Part shown: positions 1 to 10,837 of the stretch, one piece after another
How the letters are laid out: every line of letters begins with the position of its first letter
Position numbering within the stretch: position 1 is the first letter of the stretch
NCBI GenBank assembly: GCA_036936605.1
Contig: JAUPFV010000001.1
Coordinates: forward strand, 153,979,187 to 154,043,186
Direction of reading: 5' to 3'
DNA: 64,000 bases
Origin: Limnanthes douglasii subsp. nivea
Taxonomy: Eukaryota; Streptophyta; Magnoliopsida; Brassicales; Limnanthaceae
Program-made: the position numbers and the translations under genes
Notes under the pieces: model-generated
Told to the model about the DNA's origin: nothing
Database searches by the model: none
Seen by the model: only the letters and a program-made list of their open reading frames with translations

Positions 1-1700
1 GATAAAATTTATAGGCATAAAAGCTAACTGAAACCTATTGCCCCATTATTTTTCTACCCAAGAGGCCAATTTTAGAAAAATATATTTTGCATCTTTCTTG
101 CGACCCTTAAACCTCTTCGAAATTTCTGAGTATATTGGCAATCCAAGTGGGAAATTAAATATAGGGTATACAATGAAAGAAAAATGAGAAGAGAATAAAA
201 CTTATTATTGCTCTTCCAAACGAGATTGAGTTTTAAAGGGTTCATTTCAGATATTACCTTTCCATTTTATCAAGCTCCAAATTGAAGACAAATCTTTGCT
301 TCCAGAATTTGTTAGCTTCGAGCAGATTTCGATTATTTTGAAGTCATCTGCAAAGGTTAGATAGAATAAGGGTAATACTGGTCCCTTTGAAAGCCCATTC
401 ATGGCAAGTAAGTCTTTGATGGAGAGAGGGGTTTGACTTAGTCTTAAAGCCATAATTACCAATAGAAGTGTGAATCAAATATTTTGTGTTGCTTGTGTAA
501 GGAAAATTTCCAGGGGTTCAAAATACTCCACTATCATCGGATCTAATGGAAACCGAAGACGCCAATTGATGATCTCTGGATAGGACAATAATTTATTTAC
601 TACACAATCAAGTGGAGTATTTCATTCTTTTGGCAGTCGAAGTGTAATATTATCTGTCATTCCTTATTGTTTTTTTCACACGATCAGCTTGAGATTTGTT
701 ATAATAGATATATGGAACATTTTTCAGTGCAATATATATATATATATATTCAGGGAGAAGATATTTTAAATTCACATTTATTGAGGCAACAACCTCCTCG
801 AGAATAATAACTGGAGCCTTTTTTTTTCTTTTTTTAGCTGCTACGCAGTTCCACTTTCTTTAGACTCAACATTAGAATGAGACACTTATGAATCTTTTTC
901 TTCCTCAGAAGCTTCATCTATTAATCGAGGCGAGTTGGAGGTTGAGACTGATTTTTCCTCTTGAGTATTTAAAGGAGTTTGTTGTGACTCAGTGATAGTC
1001 TCAACAGTCTCCATCGGGGAGAAGATGGTGGTGTAGGGTTATTTGTAGTGCTTTGGGCAGTTTTTAGTGAAGTATTGTCAGCTTCAATATCTTTTGATGG
1101 CTATGGATGTTTCTTTTTTGGCAGGTAGACTCAGAGAACGGTGAGCTTTTGATTGAATCTAAGAAGTTTCTTTGCGTGAAGCCCGAAGTAGATCAGCACT
1201 GTGGGTGATGTTGTTTCTTCTGATTCTCTATGAGTAGATATGTTGTGCAGTTAGAAGGTGTTGGAGGAGGATTTCGAGGTGTTGATTGAGGTGGTGATGA
1301 TGATTTTCGAAGATATTCTGGTAAATGGGTGTTTTCTAGGTTTGATGAACCGTTTTCTGGGTTTGATAAACCTTGAAGCAGTAGATGAACTTAAGTTGGG
1401 ATAAAAATTACCATAAACAGTAGTTTTAGTAGAGAAAGAGGGATAATTGTCTATCACTCCTGCAACTTTATACTCAGCAGCCCTCTCGTTGATACACAAG
1501 TAACCGTAAGCGCCAAAAAAGTGATTTTTTAGTTGTTGGGGATTTTTTTCATAAACTAAGTTAAAGAAAATTCTTCAAATCAGTACATAAAAGTTGAAGT
1601 TTTACTGTGATGTATGAAGGTTCCGGTGAAGGTAGCCGAGAAATCGGGTGTTTAGATGGAAGTTGCTAAAGGTTCTCTGGGTTGGATAAGCATTCTCTCA
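1..1700 (-). pseudogene. Tat element C: antisense-ORF remnant
   Basis: This is a decayed copy of the extra protein carried by Tat-lineage Ty3/gypsy elements between pol and the 3' LTR. On the minus strand around 660-480 it reads NTPLDC...NWRLRFPLDP.IVEYF, matching the better copy at 4104-7070 (PMDC...NWGLRFPLDSEIVRYF). Around 460-245 it reads ALRLSQTPLSIKDLLAM, matching ASRLSGIPLPMEEFAAV. At about 146-1 it reads LASWVEK, stop, WGNRFQ, matching the second exon of that copy. The intron position is recognisable but the donor is mutated (ATAAGT, first base at 205). Stops and frameshifts are frequent, so it is a pseudogene. Its gag-pol would lie left of the window on the plus strand. I did not find a clear LTR for it. 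Family assignment is by comparison inside this window. Confidence 0.7.
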
Positions 1701-1741
1701 CTAGAAGGTATTTGTAAAACACAATTAATGAGTGAGTGAAG

Positions 1742-1749
1742 TATTTATA
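1742..1749 (-). promoter_or_regulatory. TATA-like box of the antisense ORF, element C
   Basis: The minus strand reads CTATAAATAC here, upstream of the decayed antisense ORF. Elements A and B have similar TATA-like boxes about 105-114 nt before their antisense start codons. No transcription evidence is available. Confidence 0.4.
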
Positions 1750-1750
1750 G

Positions 1751-2617
1751 AATAAAAGAATAAGATAGAGGGTCATATAATTGGAAAAGGTAGTAACGAT
1801 GATTGGGCATAAAGTTGAAATATCAAGCGGTTGTTTGTAAAAGAGATTACGTGACACCTGCTAACTTTCAGACCTAGTGGCAAGCCTAGTGCCTAGTGAA
1901 TCACCGCAAACGTTCCATACTATTCCAAACGATTATGATCGTTATGAGAAAGCCAGCTCATGAATGTTCGAAGAGAGAAAAAAAGAGTCAGATTAATTTT
2001 GAGGTGAATACACGTATAAGTTTATTCGAAAATGATAAGTATGAGGTTAAGAAATTTTGAAGTGATATACATTCGAATCAGCATTAGGAAATGTATTTGT
2101 TTGAGGACAATTATGTTGTCAATCATCATTTTGATAAGGAAATAAGAAGAACTAATTCGAAGCAGATTGAACTTTGGAAAGGAGCATGTTCTCCCTATCA
2201 TGATTTCATTTGATAACTAGTTCTTATTTATTGTTTTTCATTTCTTCAAGTAATAAAATCAACTCTTGTGTGCTTATTGTTTCAATTCATGTGTATATTC
2301 AATTTGTTTCAGTCATATCCTTCAACAACTGATACCAATCTAGACCTATATATTGCTTTTGAGTTTCAACAATAGAAACATCAAGGTGTCATAACCACCT
2401 TTATATAGTTTGACCAGTTCGTATAAGAATGCTAAACTCTTTTGGGAAAATTTAGTCGAAGGATTCTCTTCTTCATTCTTATATTCGAACTTCACCTTAA
2501 CTTTAACCCCACGATCATGTTATTATCACCTCCATGTGTATGGGATTACTCATTATAAATTAGTCATATAACTATATCTATAGTTTATTGAATGTTCATA
2601 TAAACTAATGAAAAGTT
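1751..2617. other. AT-rich spacer, possible old copia LTR end
   Basis: No gene is visible. At about 2090-2345 the composition, and the stretch ending TTCAACAACTGATACCAATCTAG, resemble a Ty1/copia 5' LTR end followed by a damaged tRNA-Met type primer site. This is weak, because the partner LTR and any coding sequence are missing. Confidence 0.3.
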
Positions 2618-2622
2618 GGTTA

Positions 2623-3030
2623 TGGTGAGGATAAAACTGAGCCATATGGTATTTAGGTCACCGTTTAGATAATATATTAAATTTAAGATGAAGGATAGAG
2701 AGATTATTGAGCTGCTATCTTTAATGCTTAGAGAGATCAAGTCTAAACCTTTTAAATGTTGTTATTTTGAGATTTTAAAAGCTAATTTTGATTAATTTCT
2801 CAATCGGTTCAGGTCATGAATATGGGTCAAACTCATCAACTTCAAAGCGCATTAACCATTATCAATTATAGATACTTTAAAATTAAAGATATAACTAACA
2901 CATAGCTGAGTCAAAAGATAAATAGCTTACACACAGTTGAGTCTGATCTTTATTTCGGTTCTAAATTTTCCCCTCGAATAAATCCGACCCTTTAGCTCAC
3001 TATTTCACTAAAAAAAATCGGACCTCATCG
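2623..3030. repeat. Solo LTR (same family as 39477-39862)
   Basis: The segment begins TGGTGAGGATAAAAC and ends GGACCTCATCG (expected CA, mutated to CG). It is flanked by perfect 5-bp duplications GGTTA (2618-2622 and 3031-3035). The body resembles 39477-39862 along its length, with the same start, TCTAAA.TT.CCCC.. and GACC.CATC. end. No internal element sequence adjoins it. A solo LTR left by LTR-LTR recombination is the simplest reading. Confidence 0.8.
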
Positions 3031-3252
3031 GGTTAAACCATATGAAGTTTCTATTTTTGAACATCGTATATAATTAGTTGGGTGATAGTCTATCATCATA
3101 ACGAAATCATATATCTCGGTACGAGATTGTTTGGTATGGTTCTTGAGATCTTTGATTTCATCATATTTATTTATATTATATTAATTAAATTTTTAGAAAA
3201 TAATATTTATGATAAAAATGTAGAGTACGAGCGAGTAATTTAGGTTCGAGAT

Positions 3253-3660
3253 TGGTGAGGTTTATTTTCGTCTGAGGGTAAGTTTGTAATTTTTGTTTAG
3301 ATCTGTGTGGAGGTTTGAGAGTATTTAATGATTAAGTAGAGAGTAGAGGGAGAATTAAGCAGCCTAGTTGCATTTAATTTTCATTATTCTAATTTAATGT
3401 TGGTGGTTAGGTATTTATACCCTTACATTTGGGCTTTACGGGCTTTCAGGTCACGTTTAATGGACCCGGGTCAGTTTAAGGACCCATGAGCTCTTAGTAG
3501 GAGAGCAAACAGCTTAGTCAAGAAGTGATTAGGTTTTAAGTACGTTAGTCTTGTTCGAACAGCACAATGGATGATGGCGTCCGAATTGTCATCGTCCGGT
3601 TTAGATAGACATTGTCCAAACTGACCCTGTCCGAAGTGGTAACGGGATCCGGACTCATCA
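3253..3660 (-). repeat. 3' LTR of element A
   Basis: It is bounded by TG and CA. By eye it differs from 13258-13666 by about 10 substitutions and one single-base indel over 408 nt, i.e. about 97% identity. It contains a TATA-like run (minus strand of TATTTATAC near 3410) that could serve the gag-pol promoter. Confidence 0.92.
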
Positions 3661-3998
3661 ATAGCCCATTTTTTAGGTGTTTGTTCGAAAACCTTTGTAA
3701 AAACCTGAAAAAAGGCCATTGATAGTGACAGTTACATCCGGACAGGTCCTTTGAACAATGTCATAGCTTTATCCGGACTGAAAGAAGCTTTTTGAATCTA
3801 AACGGTTTTGCCAAAGTTCATGGGACACGTGTCTCTCTCTGGTTCGTTACTTCAGCCATTTTCTCACCTTGAATTTCGCACCCACCTTCTCTGAAAAGCA
3901 ACCTCTTCATTAAATGAAGGTGACATCAACGTCGTTTCTTAATCATTGCAAATCCTTTCAAATTCTCCCAGGAATCAAAACTCCTTTTTGGGGTTTAC

Positions 3999-4006
3999 TA
4001 TAAATT
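3999..4006 (+). promoter_or_regulatory. TATA-like box before antisense gene, element A
   Basis: CTATAAATTA lies 105 nt before the ATG at 4104 and inside the element, not in the LTR. The distance is similar to that in element B. This suggests the antisense gene has its own promoter. That is an inference. Confidence 0.4.
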
Positions 4007-4103
4007 AAAACACTTTTCTACTGTTTTACTATCACCTTTATTTTCACTTTGCTAATTTTCAGAGCCTTTTCTCTCAAACGCAAGTTCTTCACTTTGATTG
4101 TTT

Positions 4104-7070
4104 ATGTTCACGGCTAGGAACGCTCTAATCAGAGGCGGGTGGCTCAATCTATCAGAACTAGAGAAAGCACAAAAAGTTGAAAGGGAAAGGTGCATCGCAG
4201 CAGACTTACCTACTCCCCCCATCGACAAACCAGTAACCTCAACCACAGAGCCTGACCAGGGTTCCTCCTCTACAAAAAGTGTCAAACCGAGGAGATTGTT
4301 CCAAACCAGTCTTTCTCCTATTGTCTCAGGTTCATCGGTTCAAGATTCATAACCCACTGTTGAACCAGGTTTAACAGTTACTAGTTTCAAAAAGCCTTCC
4401 CCATTCATAGCCATGGGGTCAGATACAGAGACTTCTCCCAACAAACTGGTTGATCGAAGAAAAGGTCGGCTGGTCAAAGGGCAGGCTTCCAAAGGCACCC
4501 CTTCGAAATCAGGTGCCAAGGATAGCAGTAAAGGGTCAGAGGCACCCATAAAAGTACCCAAGGACAAGCTGTCCGGACCGGAGGCCACTGGTTCAAGCCC
4601 CCAAAGAGAAACCATCGCATCAGAGCCCCGGACGGAGTCTAGAGTACAGGAGAGTACTGAGGCTCATCAGTCTCGTGGTCAGACTGAACCAACCCCAAAC
4701 TCCCCCCTCACCAAGACAACTGAAAACCCTTCCTCAATAATGGAGGAAATAATAGAGGAATCTATCGAAGAGGCTCCATTCGAGTCTGAACCCTCCGGAC
4801 AGACTAGTGATGCTGTTGCTGCCTAGAAGGACAAAGGCACGGAGAAACTATGCTTAAGGCATCCGGATCTGCCGGAGTGCCTGGAAGGAAAAGTGGGACC
4901 TTGTTTCCACAAGGTCAGTGTTAAATATCTTCTTGCCTTACAAAAGATCAATTATGCTTTCATCCATACAGCTGAGTTGGGCCGGATGCGTACGAAAGGG
5001 GGGATTCTGGAGAACGTAAAAATCAGAATCCCCATATACCCTGAAACCCCAATGGACTGTAAACTCAGTGAAATAGTCATCTTCACTGAGATTTTTAACT
5101 GGGGTCTAAGGTTTCCCTTAGATTCGGAGATAGTTAGGTATTTCCACCTAATCAAGCTCTGCCCTAGTCAACTGAGCCCCAACGCCTGGTACACACTTAT
5201 GGCCTGCATTATGGCCTCCAGGCTCTCCGGGATTCCTCTACCAATGGAGGAGTTTGCAGCTGTGGCCAGTCTCTGCAAAAACCACCACATTCCCTTCTCT
5301 CACTTCAACATGGGTGATAATTACAAAGCAGTGGATGATCTGCTTGAGTCGGAGAGAAATTGGAGGACTCAATTCCTGTTCGTAAGTCGTGCTTGGGAAA
5401 ATGGGAGGAAAATCAAAGCCGGAGTCAATCCAAGTCTCCTTACCAGCAGATGGAGGAGTGATCGTAAGGCTCCTACTTTATATTCTTATTTCTACTTTTA
5501 TTTAATTTGCTTAAACTGACTGGTCTTGTCTTTTTTCTTAACAGAGCTGCCCAAAGACTTTAGTGACTACTTAAAGGCCGGGCAGACCACTTGTACCAAG
5601 ATCAACACTTGGGCTGCTGAAAAGTGGGGAAACCGGTTTCATGATGCTTTCACAGGAGGCAACTTTGCAAGGTCTCACCTCTGGAACACTACTGGCCGGA
5701 GGGACTTGACCTGGGAAGAACTCACCACTCCACCCCCTCCGGATGTGGTCATCAAGAGAACACACGAACCGGATGGGTCACTTTACTTGCCAGGCCGGGC
5801 CAAGACCCCGAGTAAAATGAAAGGCAAGAAAGGGAAGGGCAAGAAGGTTGCAGGTGAGGCTAACCCTACCGAGGTGGAGGAGGCTACTCCAAAAAATCCA
5901 GAGGGGCCAGCCCCAAGCCAGATTGATGCTGCTCTCTTAGAAATGATGGAGCAGGAGAGTGTTAGGGAAGAGGTAGGATCTCCCAAACCTCCAAGGGTTC
6001 GCAAAAGGGACCGAAAATGTGGAGCAGAGAATAAGGAGAGGGAGGCCAAAAAGAAAAAGACCTCTAGGGGTGACGAACTCTCTCTCCGGCCTCCGGAGCC
6101 TCTTCCCCCTGTAGACCCTACTGATCCGACAAGAGCAGAGGAGATCCCTGGTGACTTTCATACTGACGAGGTTGGAGGAGGAGACCTTAGCATTGATGGT
6201 GTTGACATCACAGGGCTCGATGGACTTGGTGACTATTTTGCAAACCTTCCCAGAGATGATTTTGCTGGGCCTTATCTCCCTCCAAGAACTTCGAACACCG
6301 TTACTTTTAATGGTAAGACTTTTACTGTTTTAAGTGAAAGGGATATTATAGCTCACTCCATATTAAGTAATGTTCAGCCAGTGCTTGTTTTGGAGAAACA
6401 AGTTCGAGGCCAGGCAGATATTATCAAAGATCTCAAATCTGACAAAGAGAAACTGTCCGATGATCTTCTTACTACCACTCAACATGCTGACATTCTGAAT
6501 GGAGAAAACGAGGAGCTAAAGAAGAGCCAAGAGGGGTGGACCACAAAGGTTGCCACTCTAGAAGACACTATCAAAGAGCTCCGGGAGAAGTTTTCCGGAT
6601 TAGAGAAAGATCCCACATCTTCAAAAGAGGAAGCAAAGGCCAAGGATCAAGTCATCCACAACTTGACAAATGACAAGATTGCGCTCGAGAACACAGTGTC
6701 CAAGGCTGCAGAGGAGAAAGCAGATCTGCTAAGGGAGCAGGAGGCCAAAATTCAGGCCAAGATCGATGCTTATGCCAACAATGTAATAGATACTCAAGAG
6801 CAAATGTATGCCAAGGTGAGGTCGGACATGGTCCTGCTCTTTCATGAGAACTTCCAGAAGAGGAACGTGGGAGATTTGTGGCTTCATGTAGAGTACGAAG
6901 ACCTTCCCTTTCACACCATGGCTGATAGAGACTTGCATGATTATTCCAGTGCTTCCTCCTCTAACGAAGAAGAAAACACCGGGGAAGACCCACACAGAGA
7001 GAAAGACGATCCCAAGAAGAAGGGAACAGGTGAGGCTGAGCCATCTTCAAAGCTCAGTCTTCGATTATGA
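4104..7070 (+). pseudogene. Antisense gene of Tat element A (2 exons)
   Basis: Exon 1 is 4104-5463 and exon 2 is 5545-7070. Spliced, they give about 961 codons in one frame, broken only by TAA at 4350-4352 and TAG at 4824-4826. The start MFTAR is shared with element B (29044). Residues about 265-430 hold the conserved core (HKVSVKYLLAL, PMDC, NWGLRFPLDSEIVRYFHLI), which resembles the plant family annotated as putative gypsy-type transposon protein. Lysine-rich patches near residues 545 and 607 could be nuclear signals. A long heptad-like coiled coil spans about 736-880, followed by an acidic tail. Function is unknown. It is antisense to the genomic RNA and convergent with pol, whose 3' end is 489 bp away. 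An intact relative may still be made from other copies. Confidence 0.8.
5464..5544 (+). other. Spliceosomal intron in antisense gene A (81 nt)
   Basis: The donor is GATC|GTAAGG and the acceptor TTTTTTCTTAACAG|AGCTG, with a U-rich stretch before the AG. Removal joins two long frames in phase 1 and removes the stop that ends exon 1. An intron at the equivalent place and phase exists at 30276-30353, and a donor-mutated one near 205-146. Confidence 0.8.
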
Positions 7071-7558
7071 ATTACCTTATCACCTTTTACTTTGTTTGAA
7101 CTAAAGTCCTTGGAAGGCCAAGGCATTTTTGTAATTGTGTCCGGCATTTGACCGGATAGATCTTTTGTTTTGTCTAACAATTTAAAAGTCCTTGGAAGGC
7201 CAAGGCACTTAGGTTATTTTAATGAGTATCTTTGTTTTGCACAACTCTTGCATTCTTCCATAGTTTGTTTTAATTTCGGTGGCTAGTGTTTAAATAGCCC
7301 TTAGTTATTCCATAAATATTCTAAAGCGAGAGTGTTTAAACTCTTCGATGACAAATGTTTAAGTAGTCATCTTCAATTCAATCCGGATGGTGTGACAAAA
7401 ACCAAAGTAAGAACAATTCAAATTTTTTTAAGAAGGCATCAAATTTTATAAAAAGCCCGGACACCTCATTAAAACCTCCCCGCGCCACCAGGGTAGGAAA
7501 GAGTATGCCCCCAAATATTTACATGGATTTTTTAAACAAGTAAATATTTATATTGTTC
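7071..7558. repeat. Convergent spacer with short direct repeats, element A
   Basis: This is non-coding sequence between the antisense stop and the end of pol. A 22-nt unit starting AAGTCCTTGGAAGG occurs twice, at about 7105 and 7187, and a related unit follows the antisense stop in element B (about 31865). Loose repeats of GTGTTTAAA also occur. A TGCCCCCAAAT run sits at 7505. Confidence 0.5.
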
Positions 7559-10500
7559 CTACTCTAAGTACATCCGGAGATGTTCAACATTCCAAGGGTG
7601 ATTCAAAATCCTTCCATCTTTGTCTTCTAGCCAGTATGTTTCAGGTTTGAGCCTTTCAATGACCATATAAGGTCCTTCCCAAGTTGGGGCTAGTTTGCCG
7701 AGCAGCTTTTCTTTAGTATGTAAGAAGACCTTCCTTAACACCTTGTCCCCCGGCTGAAAATCTCTTCTCTTAACTCTAGAAGCAAACCTGTTTCTCATCA
7801 AACCCTGATAGTGTGCAGCTCTAAGGTGAGCCTTAAATCGTCTTTCTTCTATTAGGTCAAGCTGACCCCTGACTGCCACTTCGTTAGCATGTTCGGAGAA
7901 ATTGTGAACTCAAAAAGAAGCGAGAGTTGCCTCTATGGGAGCTATGGCATCCATCCCATAGACCAATGCAAAAGGTGACTCTTGTGTTGCAGCCCCAAGA
8001 GTAGTCCGGTAGGCCCACAAAACGTCCTGCAAATAACTAGGCCATTTTCCAGCAGCTCCTTCTAAATTTTTCTTCAGACCGGACAGTATAGTTCTGTTGG
8101 CCACCTCAACTTGACCATTTGCTTTTCGGTGGAAAGGTGAAGAGAAACAATGTTGTATACCCCTAGAGGCACGGAAACTCTCCATTTCCTTGTTGTCGAA
8201 CTGTGGCCCATTGTCTGTTGTTATTTGTGGAACACCAAATCCGCAACAGACATTGGATAAAATGAATTTTATGACAGCTTTTGATGTTGTTCCTGCTAGT
8301 GGAGCTGCTTCAATCCACTTCGAAAAATAATCAATAGCAACAATTATCGTCCTGCGTCCTCCGGATGCCATAGGAAGAAGCCCCACAAATCCAACCCCCA
8401 TCGAGCAAAAGGTATAGGCTCAGAAATTGACTCTAAAGGGATGGCTGGGACATGACTTTCGTTGCTATATCTTTGGCATGGGTAACACCTTTTCACCAGC
8501 TCCTTAGCATCTTGGATTATAGAAGGCCAATAATAGCGAGCTAGTCAAACTCTCCTTGTTAGAGCCTTGAATCCACAATGAGTTGATCCCTCACCATCAT
8601 GCAATTCGGAGAGGACTACTTGAGATTCATCATCTCCCAAACATCGCAAATGAGGTTTACTGTAAGACTTCTTATACAGAACGTCTCTTAATATGATAAA
8701 ACCACGAGCCTTGTTCTTCATTTTTCTTACTAGTGATTTATCCGGAGGCAAGATGCCATCAGAGAGATACTGCAAGAGAGGAAATCTCCAATCTTGAGGT
8801 TGTTTCATTTGTACATCGAAAATTTCTTCTTCTTTGCTCACATTGAGTTGAATGGAAGGGCACTCTAGCACATGGATCCAAGGATATGACTTAGTGTATG
8901 CTATGGTTGCCAAGGAATCTGCTAGTTCATTCTCTGTCCGGGGTATATGCTCATAAACAATGCTTTTTAACTTAAGTGCCTCATTTTTAAGAAGAAGTAA
9001 GTACTTCACTAGTTGCTCCTTTTTTGCCTCAGATTGACCTTGCGCATGGTGGATAAGAAGCTGGGAATCACTCATTAGCTTGACCCTTTTGGCCCCACAA
9101 ATATAAGCTAACTTTAAATCAGCTATAGCTGCTTCGTATTCGGACTCATTGTTGGAATCCCTAAAAGCAAAACATATAGCCTGGTACATTTTGTCACCAT
9201 ATGGAGAAGTCAAGCACACCCCTGCACCACATCCCATAGTACTGGATCCACCATCTGTCCGGACGACCCAGACCTTTTTGTCTTTCATCTCAGTAGTCTG
9301 CTCTGTATCCCTATCAGAGTGGAATTCAACTAAAAAATCAGCCACATCTTGGGTTTTGATTGCTGTTCGAGGAGAAAAATCAATATCAAAGTCCCCCAAT
9401 TCCACTGACCACTTAGTCATTCTACTTGAAACGTCTGCCTTTTGAAGAACATTCTTTGAGGGGAAAGATGTCCGGACGATAATAGGATGAGCCTGAAAAT
9501 AAGGCCTCATCTTCCTTGCAGCAATTACCAAGGCTAATGCTAATTTTTTGAGCTTTAAATAGTGTTTTTTGCATCTATCAAGCTCTTGCTGATGTAGTAC
9601 ACCGGGTGGGGGTAATTATCCACCTCTCTTACCAATACAGCACTGATGGCATAACTTGAAACTGCCAAGTATACGAAGAGTGTCTCTCCATCAACAGGTT
9701 TAAATAAAGTCTTGGGGAAGGATAAATGTTTCTTAATCTCATTGAAGGCCTCATCGCACTGTGAAGTCCAGTCAAATCCCTTCGCACCCTTTAAAGTTTG
9801 AAAAAACGGGGCACATTTGTCCGAAGACCTTGAGATGAATCGATTTAAAGCAGCCAACCTCCCAGTCAACCGTTGTACTTCTTTAACATTCCGAGGAGGC
9901 TCCATTTGGAATAAAACATTAAGCTGGTCCGGATCGGGCTGTATCCATTTCTCACTTATTACATAACCTAGGAATTTCCCGGACTGCACTCCGAACACGC
10001 ATTTTCTGGATTTAGCTTCAAATTCACTTTTACTAAGTTAGCAAAAGTTTCTTGGAGGTCCACCAAGTATAGTTGTTCATCCACACTTTTCACCATCATG
10101 TCATCAATGTATACTTCCATAATATTCCAATTTGATCAGCAAAGGCTTTGTTCACCAATCTCTGATATGTAGCCCCAGCATTTTTCAATCCAAATGGCAT
10201 CACCTTGTAGCAATGAAGACCCTTGTCAGTGACAAACGTGGTATGCTCCTGATCCTTCGGATCTACTTAAATCTGATTGTACGCGGAGAAAGCATCCATG
10301 AAGGACAGTAGCTTATTCCCTGAAGTGGAATCTACCAGCTGATCAATCCGGGGAACTCGATATAAATCTTTTGGGCAAGCCCTATTGAGATTTGTGAAGT
10401 CAATGCACATACGCCACTTGCCAATTTCTTTTTCACCAAGACCGGATTGGCATTCCACGAAGGATATTGAGACTCCTTTATATGCCCCATTTTTATGAGC

Positions 10501-10837
10501 TTGTCAACTTCTTGAACAATAACATCAACCTTTTCCTTGGAAAAAGCCCTTCTCTTTTGTACCACAGGTGCTATGTCCCTCCGAATAGATAGGTGATGTG
10601 ATATAATATCTGCTGGAACCCCAGTAACATCAGCATTGCACCAAGCAAAAACATGCTGATGGTCTTTTAGAAACTTTAACATTTTATTCTTCAGTTCAGA
10701 TGGAATTTTGGACCCTATCTTAACACTTTTTTCTTCTTCCAAAGAATGTATTTCAACTTCTTCAACCGGTATCAAAACTCCAGGGGTCTCTTTGGGGTCA
10801 TCAATTTCACCCTCACCCCAGAAAGCCCCTCAAACTG
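7559..10837 (-). pseudogene. pol of Tat element A: RT, RNase H, aRNH, integrase
   Basis: Domains in order on the minus strand: RT (10775-9900; FSKEKVDVIV, CIDFTNLNRACPKD, YIDDMM near 10115), connection and RNase H (9998-9400), archaeal-type RNase H (about 9279-8895; RTDGG, ESEYEA, SDSQLL, ELADSLA acidic residues present), integrase zinc finger (about 8540-8450; RYYWP, CYPCQ), integrase core (8370-8060; DYFSKW, TDNGPQF, E of GQVEVANR), and a C-terminal domain ending WNVEHLRMYLE at 7559. Lesions: frameshifts near 10800, 10440, 10120, 9545 and 8410, and stops at 10267-10269, 8545-8547 and 7910-7912. Catalytic motifs survive but the frame does not, so it is non-functional. Confidence 0.9.
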
